Source of the DNA: Symbiodinium natans
Lineage: Eukaryota; Sar; Dinophyceae; Suessiales; Symbiodiniaceae
Direction: 5' to 3'
Length of the DNA: 64,000 bases
Assembly: GCA_905221605.1 (NCBI GenBank)
Contig: CAJNDS010001879.1
Location: forward strand, 115,291-179,290
Below, piece after piece: positions 41,419 to 52,333 of this stretch. The notes beneath the pieces are model-generated. The model saw only the letters and a program-made list of their open reading frames with translations, made no database searches and was not told where the DNA came from. A program made the position numbers and the translations under genes. The first letter of the stretch is position 1, and each line of letters starts with the position of its first letter.

Positions 41419-43344
41419 ATGAAGTTCTGCAACGTCTTGTTCATGGCCGCGGCCACATTGGCAGCTATTGGTTTCATCATTGCGTCCTGCCTTCCGTCGC
41501 ATGGCGGATTGTTGCCGACTTTGCGCAACCGTGAGAAGCTGATGGAGTCGTCCATCGGGCTGCACGCACGGAAAGACCGGGGATGGAAAGACCCGGAACG
41601 GAAAGACCCGGAACAGAAAGACCCCCAACAAGCGCTGCACACACCACCCAGGGCATTGGAAGAGGACTGGAAGCGAGCCCCATTCCACCAGGAGCTGCTA
41701 GAATCCATTTATGCGGTGACTCCGAGTGATCTCACCGCTGAGTGCATGAGCAAGTTCCAGGTATGCGGCCGCTGTGGGAAAAGTGGAAAGTTGCTGCACG
41801 TAGGCCCTGGCATTGGCATTTGTCCAGAAGTCCTGGAGCAGACAGAGCGAATCCTTTTATTCGGCGCCAAAGCATGGACAGAATTTGGTTCGAGCTTGGC
41901 AGAGGCAGGGTTGCATTGGCCTGGATCTGTCACAGTGCACGACTGCTTCGTGCCGGAAAGCAGCATAAGATGTCCGAAAGGTCGGCCAGAGTGCCGAGTG
42001 CAATTCAGGAAGACCTGCTTTTACGACCAGCAGGAAGCTCCATTTCCTCCGGATCTGAACATCAAGATCACACCTGACAACACTGACAAATTGGTGGGCA
42101 TTTTTGACATTGAGCCATTGGAGTCTCGGGTGCTCTCAGTAGCTTCATCAGCCCGCTTGCGCCAGTATCAAATGCTGGTAGTCAAATTCTTCTGGCTGGA
42201 GCAGCAATCAAAGCACCTGCTGTACTTGCAACTGTTGCAGAAGCTGTTGAAGGATTTCTATCTTGTCAGCGTCAGTGCATCTTCATGTCATGGGCGGTGG
42301 CATATGCCATCACACTCCTTGATTATGCCCCGGGTGGTGTGGGCCACTTTTCTGCGTAAAGACCTTGGTGAAAGTACCATTTGCCGGACAGAGATGCAGA
42401 TGACACAAGAATGTCAGGGCAATTCAAGTGGAATCGGTGGGCTTGAGGCGCTCAGCCGATGGTCTTTGACAGCCACGCAACCTTTAGGTGAACCAGAAGA
42501 TTTGCTCTTCGAGGTCTACGCGCAGACATATACTCCAGAAAATCCGACTAAGACTAACTACTTGCTTCCTTACAAGGCCGTCTCGTTGGAGCTGCTGAAA
42601 GCATTTCGGTTGTGCCATGAGTGTAGAAGCGGTTCCGAAGATCTTGAGCGGCTTGGACCAGGTAAGGATGGTGGATACTTGATTTGTAAGGAGGCTGCAG
42701 CCACCGCAGGTATGGCCGTGGCGGTGTCAATAGGCATCCGCGGAAGCGATCCGTTTGGAGCTGTGCTGTCCAGTCGATACAACCTGCATGTTCATGGCTT
42801 TGACTGCACCGGCCCTTCCTATGGCTGTCCCGGCAACCTCGCTGGATGTAGGTTCACACACCATAGCCAATGTGTTGGCAAGCCGTTTGGCGGCAGACCC
42901 GCTTCCATGTTTGTGACTTTCGACGACATCCTGTCAAAGTACGCAAAAGAAGACGAGGACCTCATCCTCAAGATCGATTGTGAAGGCTGTGAGTGGAGCG
43001 TTTTGCCTGATGTGCCACTGGCGGTGCTCAGGCGCTTTCGCATGATCATCATGGAAGCACACTGGCTTGAAAAGCAGGAGAGGCATGCAACCTACGCAAA
43101 AACTTTTTACCACATCCTAGAAGCATTTGACCTTGTGCACAGCCACGCCTGCAACGTCTTCGGCGTTTGGACGGTGAATGGCACCGGCTTGGGAATGCCA
43201 CGGATCGTGGAGCTCCTGTTTGTTCGCAAGGACTACGCTGCCGCCACTGCTTGTACAAACAGCACGTACAGGCACAAGCTGGATGTCAAGATATGCCCAG
43301 TCTTGCCTGAGCTGTATGCAGAGTCTTTCCGGCTTCCCATGTGA
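41419..43344 (+). CDS. Membrane-anchored METTL24/FkbM-like methyltransferase, intronless
   Basis: A single open frame of 641 residues. Residues about 3-24 (CNVLFMAAATLAAIGFIIAS) form a signal-anchor, so the enzyme probably faces the secretory lumen. Residues 52-71 hold short WKDPE/RKDPE repeats. The C-terminal half has features of SAM-dependent methyltransferases of the FkbM / Methyltransf_22 (METTL24) type: GKDGGY at 415-420, a HGFDCTGP acidic turn at about 458, and LILKIDCEGCEWSVL at about 515-529. The N-terminal half (about 168-316) is a second, degenerate copy: VHDC aligns with VHGFDC, GIFDIEPLESRVL with LKIDCEGCEWSVL, and WATFLRKDL with ELLFVRKDY. It lacks the GGY and EGCEW residues, so only the second copy is likely catalytic. 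The substrate is unknown. Lack of introns contrasts with every other gene here and suggests a retroposed copy. The ATG chosen is the first and precedes the hydrophobic anchor. Confidence 0.8.
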   Translation: MKFCNVLFMAAATLAAIGFIIASCLPSHGGLLPTLRNREKLMESSIGLHARKDRGWKDPERKDPEQKDPQQALHTPPRALEEDWKRAPFHQELLESIYAVTPSDLTAECMSKFQVCGRCGKSGKLLHVGPGIGICPEVLEQTERILLFGAKAWTEFGSSLAEAGLHWPGSVTVHDCFVPESSIRCPKGRPECRVQFRKTCFYDQQEAPFPPDLNIKITPDNTDKLVGIFDIEPLESRVLSVASSARLRQYQMLVVKFFWLEQQSKHLLYLQLLQKLLKDFYLVSVSASSCHGRWHMPSHSLIMPRVVWATFLRKDLGESTICRTEMQMTQECQGNSSGIGGLEALSRWSLTATQPLGEPEDLLFEVYAQTYTPENPTKTNYLLPYKAVSLELLKAFRLCHECRSGSEDLERLGPGKDGGYLICKEAAATAGMAVAVSIGIRGSDPFGAVLSSRYNLHVHGFDCTGPSYGCPGNLAGCRFTHHSQCVGKPFGGRPASMFVTFDDILSKYAKEDEDLILKIDCEGCEWSVLPDVPLAVLRRFRMIIMEAHWLEKQERHATYAKTFYHILEAFDLVHSHACNVFGVWTVNGTGLGMPRIVELLFVRKDYAAATACTNSTYRHKLDVKICPVLPELYAESFRLPM

Positions 43345-46300
43345 CCCCGAGGGGGGGTTTCTCATCACAAGCAGGAGTTTCTTCTGCGAGGCCATGAGGA
43401 CTGTCGTTCTTGCAGTGGCATGTTGAAACATCTCTCGACTGGAAAGAGTTGGCATGCGGGTAAGATGCAAGTTCTCGGGAAGATGAGCACAGTCTCCAAG
43501 GACTTGGCGGACAGGCCACATGCTTCTGCCGGTGAGGCGTGGTGCAGCAGCGGAAAAATCCTCCAGCGTGAAGGCGTGCATGTCGGAGTCCATGGGTTTT
43601 CTCATTGCTGCCGTTTTCGGGCAGCTACTGGTGATCTTCGAAACCCTAGACCCTTGCGAGGGAATTTGGGGTGTTATTTCTGCTTAGGCATTTAGGGACT
43701 CTGTCAGGTATATACCTATTTTTTTAGGGGTGCCTGAATCTTGTTCCCTCCCTATACCCCTTAGGCAGGTGCACTTGCTGTTTTTCACCCATGCTGGGAG
43801 TGGAGGGGCTTCGGGCTTCACGCGGCTGCACGTTCTCAGATGCACGTTGACTGCTGAGTTTAGGATCAAGGGTTTAGGGTTTAGGGTTTAGGGTTTAGGG
43901 TTTAGGGTTTAGGGTGCAGCATCTAGATTTCAGCGGCCGGCTGCGCACATGCTCCACAAGTTACTCTCGAAGCTGCAGGCTTGAACTATGTGGTTGTGCT
44001 CAGCGTCTACAACCCGAATGAGATCGTGAGCGCGGGTGCTCAGGAGTCAAGTTGCACTACATGTGAGCATCTCCCACAATATGGCACCCCTCAAAATACT
44101 ACAATAGAATCTGTGTTCTGGATCCCCCCCCAAACAAAACAAGAACAAGGTACCCCAGTTTTCGAAACCCCCGATCTACAGCTCGTACAGTGGAGTCCCT
44201 GACTTGCCAATCCATTGCAGAGAATTCCTGGCTGCCGGCAAAGCCCTAAACCCGAAGCTGGGACCCAACCTCCGCCACGAAAGTTCGAAGGGCTTCATGG
44301 GTAAACTATCAATGCCGGCCGCTCGCCCACTGAAGAGAGGGAGGGGCGGCGCCCAAGCCCCTTGAGCTTCCCGCTACCCACAGCCATGACGACCAGGTTT
44401 GCCAATGAAATAGTGCCCAAACCCCCCCCCCCCCCAAACCCCAACCCTGGGGCCACTTTGCGCTTTTCTTGGGGACCAGGAACGCACGTATCCCACCGTT
44501 TCAGCCCGAGGATCTTTTTGGGCTTGAGGCCCCAGAGCCCCTCCTGCAACTGGCAGCGAAACATGTCCTACCTTAGATACCCAAAGAGGAGGCACTGAAA
44601 GCAAAAATCCCCCCCCCCCCGCCCCTCACCCACCATTCTTCTATGTTGTGACGGACATGAGGCTTTGCTCCCACCGTCTGGCAACTGTCCAGCTACTCTG
44701 CAAGGGGCCCGGCGAAGGGACCTCGCTGCAGGATGCGGCCATCCCCCATGATGATCGCGCATGCATGCAGCAGCATCTAAGCTTTAACTTTGCATCTCTA
44801 TGTGCCCTAAACCCTAAACCCTAAACCCTCAACCCTAAACCCTAAACTTCTAGTAGATGTGCTGGTTGCTGAGGCTGCATAGGAATCACGACAGTCCATG
44901 CACGCCTGCGGCTCATATAGCTGCTGCATGTTGTTCCATGCCATGAGACGTATCAGAGTGGATGTAGATTGGCAGTGCCAACTCATCAATGTAAGAGAGG
45001 CCCATACCCCGAGGAGTGCGAGCAAAGAGACACGAGGGCAACTCCAGCAGCAGCCATGAAGCCATCAGAATGCTCCCTAAACCCTAAACCCTGAACCCTA
45101 AACCCTAAACCCTAAACCCTAACCCTATGCTTCCCTTTGTCCCTGGGCCTAGTCGCCTCTAATCGCAGCTGACTCCAGTGCTCCCCGCGTTTCGGTGATG
45201 GAAAGCGATGATGCCAGCACTGCTACGGCGCCTCCTCGTGGAGAGAGACCTCCCTAGACCTCCCAGCATTTAGGGTTTAGGGTTTAGGGTTTAGGGTTTA
45301 GGGTTTAGGGTTTAGGGTTTAGGGTTTAGGGTTTAGGGTTTAGGGTTTAGGGTTTAGGGTTTAGGGTTTAGGGTTTAGGGTTTAGGGTAGAATGTTTAGG
45401 GTTTTTGAGGGTGTAGCATTTAGGGTTTAGGGTGTACCGACCTGAAGTTGTCTGGGAAACGAAGCCGTCGGAACTGTTCGGGAAGCATCCCGCTTGCTTT
45501 GAGCCTCTGAGCCCAAGGCCAAGCCCGAAACTACAGGGCTCTCAAGGGTTCAGGGTTTAGGGTTTAGGGTTTAGGGTTTAGGGTTTAGGGTTTAGGGTTT
45601 AGGGTTTAGGGTTTAGAAGTTTAGAAGTTTCGAAGTTTAGGGTGTAGGGTTCCAGGCGTTCGTTCAGGATCCCTACATACTCGTGCCTAGCCCCCCATGA
45701 ACCCCCTCCTTTAGGGACCCTAGAAGTACATCTCCAGTCTCACAAACCTTGGTTCGATGTCTTGTTTGATGAACTTTCTATAAGACCGGGTTTAGGGTTT
45801 AGGGTTTAGGGTTCAGGGTTTAGGGTTTAGGGTTTAGACCGACCCTGCAACCCTAAAAGTACTATCTTCGCGACCTGCGCCCTATTGCTAGTACGGTTCC
45901 CAAACCCGATTTTTAACCTTGGGCCCCGAAACCCTAACCCTTGTTGAGCGCTCACGTCCAGGGGTGGGTTCTTCGGAAGGCCAGGGCGAAGGAACTGTTG
46001 GGTTTTAGGGGTTTTCGGGTTTCGGGTTTGGGGTTTCAGGCTCGGGGTGTCGGGTTTCGGGCTGTTTTCGGCGCTATCCCTCAGGGTTTCGGGGCTTTAG
46101 GCTATAGGTTCAAGTGCGTGGGCAAACATGAGATCTTTGGAGAAGCATTCTTGCTGTTACTTCTGTTTTCGCAATTCGGGCCGGGGGGACGCGGAAAAGA
46201 GAAGACTGAATCATAGTGGGGTAACATTTTGCATTTTTAAGGGTACCTAAACTCAATAAGGAATAAGAGTTTAGATTTTGAACATTATCCCAACCAGGAA

Positions 46301-46400
46301 CTAGAAAGATGTGTGGAAAGGGTGCACTTTTCCACGCGCAGACCTGCCGCTTCTCCAACCGTAAGCACATAAACGACCGAGACACAGCTCATTTGCCTAA
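43345..46400. other. Downstream flank with telomere arrays, no gene seen
   Basis: 43345-43680 is the 3' flank of the methyltransferase gene. Telomere-type arrays lie at about 43870-43915, 44805-44850, 45075-45125, 45268-45440 (about 18 heptamers, then degenerate), 45547-45620 and 45790-45835. A G/C-homopolymer-rich stretch is at 44410-44630. A family G end (AAGGTACCCCAGTTTTCGAA) is at about 44148. Nothing else can be supported. Confidence 0.6.
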
Positions 46401-46500
46401 NNNNNNNNNNNNNNNNNNNNNNNNNNNNNNNNNNNNNNNNNNNNNNNNNNNNNNNNNNNNNNNNNNNNNNNNNNNNNNNNNNNNNNNNNNNNNNNNNNNN
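46401..46500. other. Assembly gap of 100 N
   Basis: Exactly 100 N, the usual size for a gap of unknown length. Left of it is telomere-array-rich DNA; right of it begins an AT-rich satellite, so the join is through a repeat. Confidence 1.
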
Positions 46501-49060
46501 AATAATTTAAATAATTTAAATAATTTAAATCCGGATTTGAATTATTTGAATTAGTTTTGAGGCCCGCGAATTTAAATAATTTAATTTGAGATTTAAATTA
46601 TTTACATTCGCGGGCCCGGAAACGAATTTAACTAATTTAAATACCGAATTAAATTATTTAAATTCGCGGGCCTCCAAACTAATTTAAATAATTCAAATCC
46701 CGATTTAAATTATTTAAATTATTTAAATTATTTAAATTATCTAAATGGTCTGGGTTCGGAGAAATCCTCATTCTATTTGAATTATTTAAATTATGTAAAT
46801 TCGCGGGCCCGGAAAAGAATTTAAATAATTTAAATCCCGAATTAAAGTATTTAAATTAGTTTCGAGGCCCGCGAATTTCAATAATTTAATTCGGGATTTA
46901 AATTATTTAAATTAGTTTCCGGGCCCGCGAATTTAAATAATTTAAAGAATCTAAATAGATCCAGATTTTCTCCCAGCACAGACCATTTAACTAATTTAAA
47001 TAATTTAAATAATTTAAATAATTTAAATCCGGATTTGAATTATTTGAATTAGTTTTGAGGCCCGCGAATTTAAATAATTTAATTCGAGATTTAAATTATT
47101 TAAATTCGCGGGCCCGGAAACTAATTTAACTAATTTAAATGCCGAATTAAATTATTTAAATTCACGGGCCTCGAAACTAATTTAAATAATTTAAATCAGG
47201 ATTTAAATTATTTAAATTATTTAAATTATTTAAATTAGTTAAATTATCTAAATGGTCTGGGTTCGGAGAAATCCTCATTCTATTTGAATTATTTAAATTA
47301 TTTAAATTATTTAAATTCACGGGCTCGGAAAAGAATTTAAATAATTTAAATCGAGATTTGAATTATTTAAATTAGTTTCGAGGCCCGCGAATTTAAATAA
47401 TTTAATTCGGGATTTAAACTATTTAAATTAGTTTCCGGGCCCGCGAATTTAAATAATTTAAAGAATCTAAATAGATCCAGATTTTCTCCCAGCACAGACC
47501 ATTTAACTAATTTAAATAATTTAAATACTTTAAATTATTTAAATCGGGATTTGAATTATTTAAATTAGTTTGGAGGCCCGCGAATTTAAATAATTTAATT
47601 CGAGATTTAAATTATTTAAATTCGCGGGCCCGGAAACGAATTTAACTAATTTAAATACCGAATTAAATTATTTAAATTCCCGGGCCTTGAAACTAATTTA
47701 AATAATTCAAATCCCGATTTAAATTATTTAAATTATTTAAATTAGTTAAATGGTCTGTGCTGGGAGAAAATCTGGATCTATTTAGATTCTTTAAATTATT
47801 TAAATTCGCGGGCCCGGAAACTAATTTAAATAATTTAAATCCCGAATTAAATTATTTAAATTAGTTTTGAGGCCCGCGAATTTAAATAATTTAATTCGAG
47901 ATTTAAATTATTTAAATTCGCGGGCCCGGAAACTAATTTAACTAATTTAAATACAGAATTAAATTATTTAAATTCGCGGGCCTCCAAACTAATTTAAATA
48001 ATTCAAATCCCGATTTAAATTATTTAAATTATTTAAATTAGTTAAATTAGTTAAATGGTCTGTGCTGGGAGAAAATCTGGATCTATTTAGATTCTTTAAA
48101 TTATTTAAATTCGCGGGCCCGGAAACTAATTTAAATAATTTAAATCCCGAATTAAATTATTTAAATTAGTTTTGAGGCCCGCGAATTTAAATAATTTAAT
48201 TCGAGATTTAAATTATTTAAATTCGCGGGCCCGGAAACTAATTTAACTAATTTAAATACAGAATTAAATTATTTAAATTCCCGGGCCTTGAAACTAATTT
48301 AAATAATTCAAATCAGGATTTAAAATATTTAAATTATTTAAAATATTTAAATTATCTAAATGGTCTGGGTTCGGAGAAATCCTCATTCGATTTGAATTAT
48401 TTACATTATTTAAATTATTTAAATTCACGGGCTCGGAAAAGAATTCAAATAATTTAAATCGCGATTTGAATTATTTAAATTAGTTTTGAGGCCCGCGAAT
48501 TTAAATTATTTAATTCGAGATTTAAATTATTTAAATTCGCGGGCCCGGAAACTAATTTAACTAATTTAAATACAGAATTAAATTATTTAAATTCACGGGC
48601 CTCGAAACTAATTTAAATAATTCAAATCAGGATTTAAATTATTTAAATTATTTAAATTATTTAAATCATCTAAATTATCTAAATGGTCTGGGTTCCGATC
48701 TAAATTATCTAAATGGTCTGGGTTCCGAGAAATCCTCATTCTATTTGAATTATTTAGATTATTTAAATTATTTAAATTGACGGGCTCGGAAAAGAATTTA
48801 AATAATTTAAATCGGGATTTGAATTATTTAAATTAGTTTCGAGGCCCGTGAATTTAAATAATTTAATTCGGGATTTAAATTATTTAAATTAGTTTCGAGG
48901 CGCGTGAATTTAAATAATTTAAAGAATTTCAATAGGTCGAGAATTTCTCCGAGCCGAAACCATTTAAATAATTTAAAAATTTCACAAACTCAAATAATGT
49001 AAATAATTCAAATATCTTAAATCATTTAAATCTGGATTTGAATTATTTAGACTCTTTAGG
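46501..49060. repeat. AT-rich palindromic satellite
   Basis: About 2.5 kb built from TTTAAATAA/TTATTTAAA blocks punctuated by GC-rich cores GGCCCGCGAATTTAAA and their complement TTTAAATTCGCGGGCC. Longer subunits recur in both orientations: the block AATCTAAATAGATCCAGATT plus TCTCCCAGCACAGACC at 46946 and 47464, its reverse complement at about 47753 and 48057, and TGGTCTGGGTTCGGAGAAAT at 46746, 47254 and 48361. No coding capacity. Confidence 0.95.
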
Positions 49061-49164
49061 GTTAGTAGCTTAAAACCCTATAGGGACCGGAAGGTATAAT
49101 GATTTGAACTCTACAGCGCGCTTTTTTACATTAATATTAAAATAAAGTCTGGCGTCAGGTATGG

Positions 49165-49410
49165 TCGCTTTTGATTCTCACCATCGAATGCGCGGAGCCT
49201 ACAGTGAATGCAGTGTTAACTCAACTCGGAGTACTGTTTTCGGTCTCCGGGAAAGCGGGGTACTGTTTTCGGTCCCTGAACACGGTGGTACTGCTTTCGG
49301 TCCACCGTCTCCCCCTCTCTTGTTTGTGTATTGTTATCTCGCCAACTGCACACTAAACAGCACAGACGACATGGTGGTACTGTTATCGGTCCACCGTGTT
49401 TGTGCTTAAA
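49165..49410. repeat. TACTGTTTTCGGTC minisatellite with hairpins
   Basis: Four copies of TACTGtTTTCGGTC at about 49231, 49261, 49289 and 49377. The last two are framed by GGTGG and CCACC, giving stems ACGGTGG/CCACCGT. Confidence 0.6.
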
Positions 49411-49599
49411 CTATTACAACAACATGAAACATATCATATTCTTTTTACATGTGCTGTAACTTCTAGGACATACATATGGCCGCGTGCCAATATTGATTGC
49501 TTGTAACGGGGCCGCGGCCCGCACACGCGACATACCCCATTACGGAGGCTATGCATCAACGGCCGGGGTTTTGCGACAGACGTGTTTGTTGTTGTCTGC

Positions 49600-51400
49600 A
49601 GGTTCCAAGTCTTGCTTATCCGGGTGTAAGTGTTCTTAAGTTTCAAAAAGCAAATATATATGTAACACTGAATTTTAAACCCCCCTGAACCCTTAAAGGC
49701 CGCGTATGTGGGGTGGTTCTAAGTCTTGCTTATCGGGGGGTAAGTGTTCTTAAGTTTCAAGAACAAATATGTATGTAAGACCGAATTTTAAACCCTCTTA
49801 AACCCTTAAAGGCTGCGTACGTGGGGTGGTGCTAAGTCTTGCTTATCGGGGGGGAAGTGTTCGTCAGTTTCAAGAAGCAAATATATATGTAACACCGAAT
49901 TTTAAACCCCCTTAAACCCTTAAAGGCTGCGTATGTGGGGTGGTTCCAAGTCTTGCTTATCGGGGGGTAGGTGTTCGTAAGTTTCAAGAAGCAAATATAT
50001 ATGTAACACAGAATTTTGAACCCCTTAAACCCTTAAAGGCTGCGTACGTGGGGTGGTTTTAAGTCCTGCTTATCGAGGTGGTAAGTGTTCGTAAGTTTCA
50101 ACAAGCAAATTGTAAACCCCCTTAAACCCTTAAAGGCTGCGTATGTGGGGTGGTGCTAAGTCTTGCTTATCGGGGGGGAAGTGTTCCTCAGTTTCAAGAA
50201 GCAAATATATATGTAACACCGAATTTTAAACCCTTAAACCCTTAAAGGCGGCGTATGCGGGGTGGTTCTAAGTCTTGCTTATCGAGGGGTACGTGTTCGT
50301 CAGTTTCAAGAAGCAAATGTATATGTAACGCTCAATTTTATACCCCCTGAAACCCTTAAAGGCTGCGTATGTGGGGTGGTTCTAAGTCTTGCTTATCGGG
50401 GGGTAAGTGTTCGTCAGTTTCAAGAAGCAAATGTATATGTAACCCTGAATTTTAAACCCCCTTAAACCCTTAAAGGCGGCGTATGTGGGGTGGTTCCAAG
50501 TCTTGCTTATCGGGGGGTAGGTGTTCGTAAGTTTCAAGAAGCAAATATATATGTAACACTGAATTTTGAACCCCCTTAAACCCTTAAAGGCTGCGTATGT
50601 GGGGTGGTTCTAAGTCCTGCTTATCGAGGTGGTAAGTGTTCGTAAGTTTTAACAAGCAAATTGTAAACCCCCTTAAACCCTTAAAGGCTGCGTATGTGGG
50701 CTGGTGCTAAGTCTTGCTTATCGGGGGGGAAGTGTTCATCAGTTTCAAGAAGCAAATATATGTAACACCGAATTTTAAACCCCCTTAAACCCTTAAAGGC
50801 GGCGTATGTGGGGTGGTTCCAAGTCTTGCTTATCGGGGGGTAGGTGTTTGAACCCCCTTAAACCCTTAAAGGCTGCGTATGTGGGGTGGTTCTCAGTCCT
50901 GCTTATCGAGGTGGTAAGTGTTAGTAAGTTTCAACAAGCAAATTGTAAACCCCCTTAAACCCTTAAAGACTGCGTATGTGGGGTGGTTCTAAGTTTTGCT
51001 TATCGGGGGCTAAGTGTCCGTAAGTTTCAAGAAGCAAATATCTATGTAACACTGAATTTTAAACCCCCCTTAAACCCTTAAAGGCTGCGTATGCGGGGTG
51101 GTTCTAAGTCTTGCTTATCGAGGGGTAAGTGTTCGTCAGTTTCAAGAAGCAAATATATATGTAACGCTCAATTTTATACCCCCTGAAACCCTTAAAGGCT
51201 GCGTATGTGGGGTGGTTCTAAGTCTTGCTTATCGGGGGATAAGTGTTCGTGAGTTTCAAGAAGCAAATGTATATGTAACCCTGAATTTTAGACCCTCTTA
51301 AACCCTTAAAGGCTGCGTATGTGGGGTGGTTCTAGGTCTTGCTTACCGGGGTGTAAGTGTTCGTAAATTTCAAGAAGCTGTGAGGGTTCCAGGTCTTGCT
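49600..51400 (+). repeat. Tandem repeat of about 113 bp, about 16 copies
   Basis: Each unit reads CCCTTAAAGGCTGCGTATGT, GGGGTGGTTCTAAGTCTTGC, TTATCGGGGGGTAAGTGTTC, then a GTTTCAAGAAGCAAATATAT stretch and ends TTTTAAACCCCCTTAAA. Units start near 49690, 49805, 49917, 50029, 50124, 50238, 50347, 50466, 50579, 50678, 50790, 50859, 50957, 51071, 51188 and 51302. Some units lack the ATATATGTAACACCGAATTT part (about 95 bp), and one is shorter still. Variants alternate, suggesting higher-order amplification. Not a gene. Confidence 0.95.
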
Positions 51401-52333
51401 TGTCGCGGCCAGCCCCACTAGGTCCTCAACAGGGGAACTTTCTAGGCTTTCGGCAAGACACCCCCGAAGCCTGAAACCCGAAATTCCCCAACATCTGTGT
51501 TAAAGCAAGCGATATACCTTAAACGTATGTACTTAAGGTCCTAGATTTTTTTTGCTTTATGATACTTAAAGAACCCCATACAATAAGAGCGCGCAACATG
51601 ACGCATTCCATGCTGTGGAGTGTATAAATGCCTTTTGTCTATGGGCAAAAAAATGACACATGTCAGGCCCTGAACTGCGTCATCTTCTTCGTGAAAGACG
51701 AAGCATGACAGGACACATCTCAAGTCCTGACTATGTCATTGTTGTCCAGTAGAGGGCGACGCATAGCAAATGAAGTTCAAAAAGATTGACCCAGAGAATT
51801 TGACGGCTATTACGGTGTTATCCGCTGGGATAAATGTTGGAACAAGAATTATCAGGGAGGTTTCAGGGACCACGACTAGTTTCATGGTTGTTATGGTTCT
51901 TAAGGTTACCAATCCCATTGTGTTTTTGTTAGTTCGTTTTTCAGCTTCAGGCTAGATGGCGAAGAGTAAAGAACAAGAAACCCTGAAAACATTTAGGGCG
52001 GTTGCAGCCATAACTTTCTTGACTTGACGAGGACAATGCTGGCTTTTGTGACTTCAAGTGCAGTACTGAACAATGGATTTAAGGTTTGAGATTTGAGAGT
52101 ACGGTTCTTAGACGGACAAGGCTTCGACAATTGCGGGCTTTGGGTATTGGAGTTCAGACGCTGGCGTTAGCGAGTGCACCATCTCGTCATGCTTCGACTG
52201 CATCAAGCCTTTGCTCAAGTTGTAGGTCTTTTCTTCAGCGTTCTTGCGTTGTACCTCGCAGGCCAGCCTTTGCAGATTGCAGATTGAGCATCTGCAAGAA
52301 ATTTATTTCTTTCGTTATAAATATTCAGGCGTC

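Noticed and set aside
49600-51400. CRISPR-like array
   Set aside because: The whole 113-bp unit is repeated with no short repeats and unique spacers; the setting is eukaryotic.
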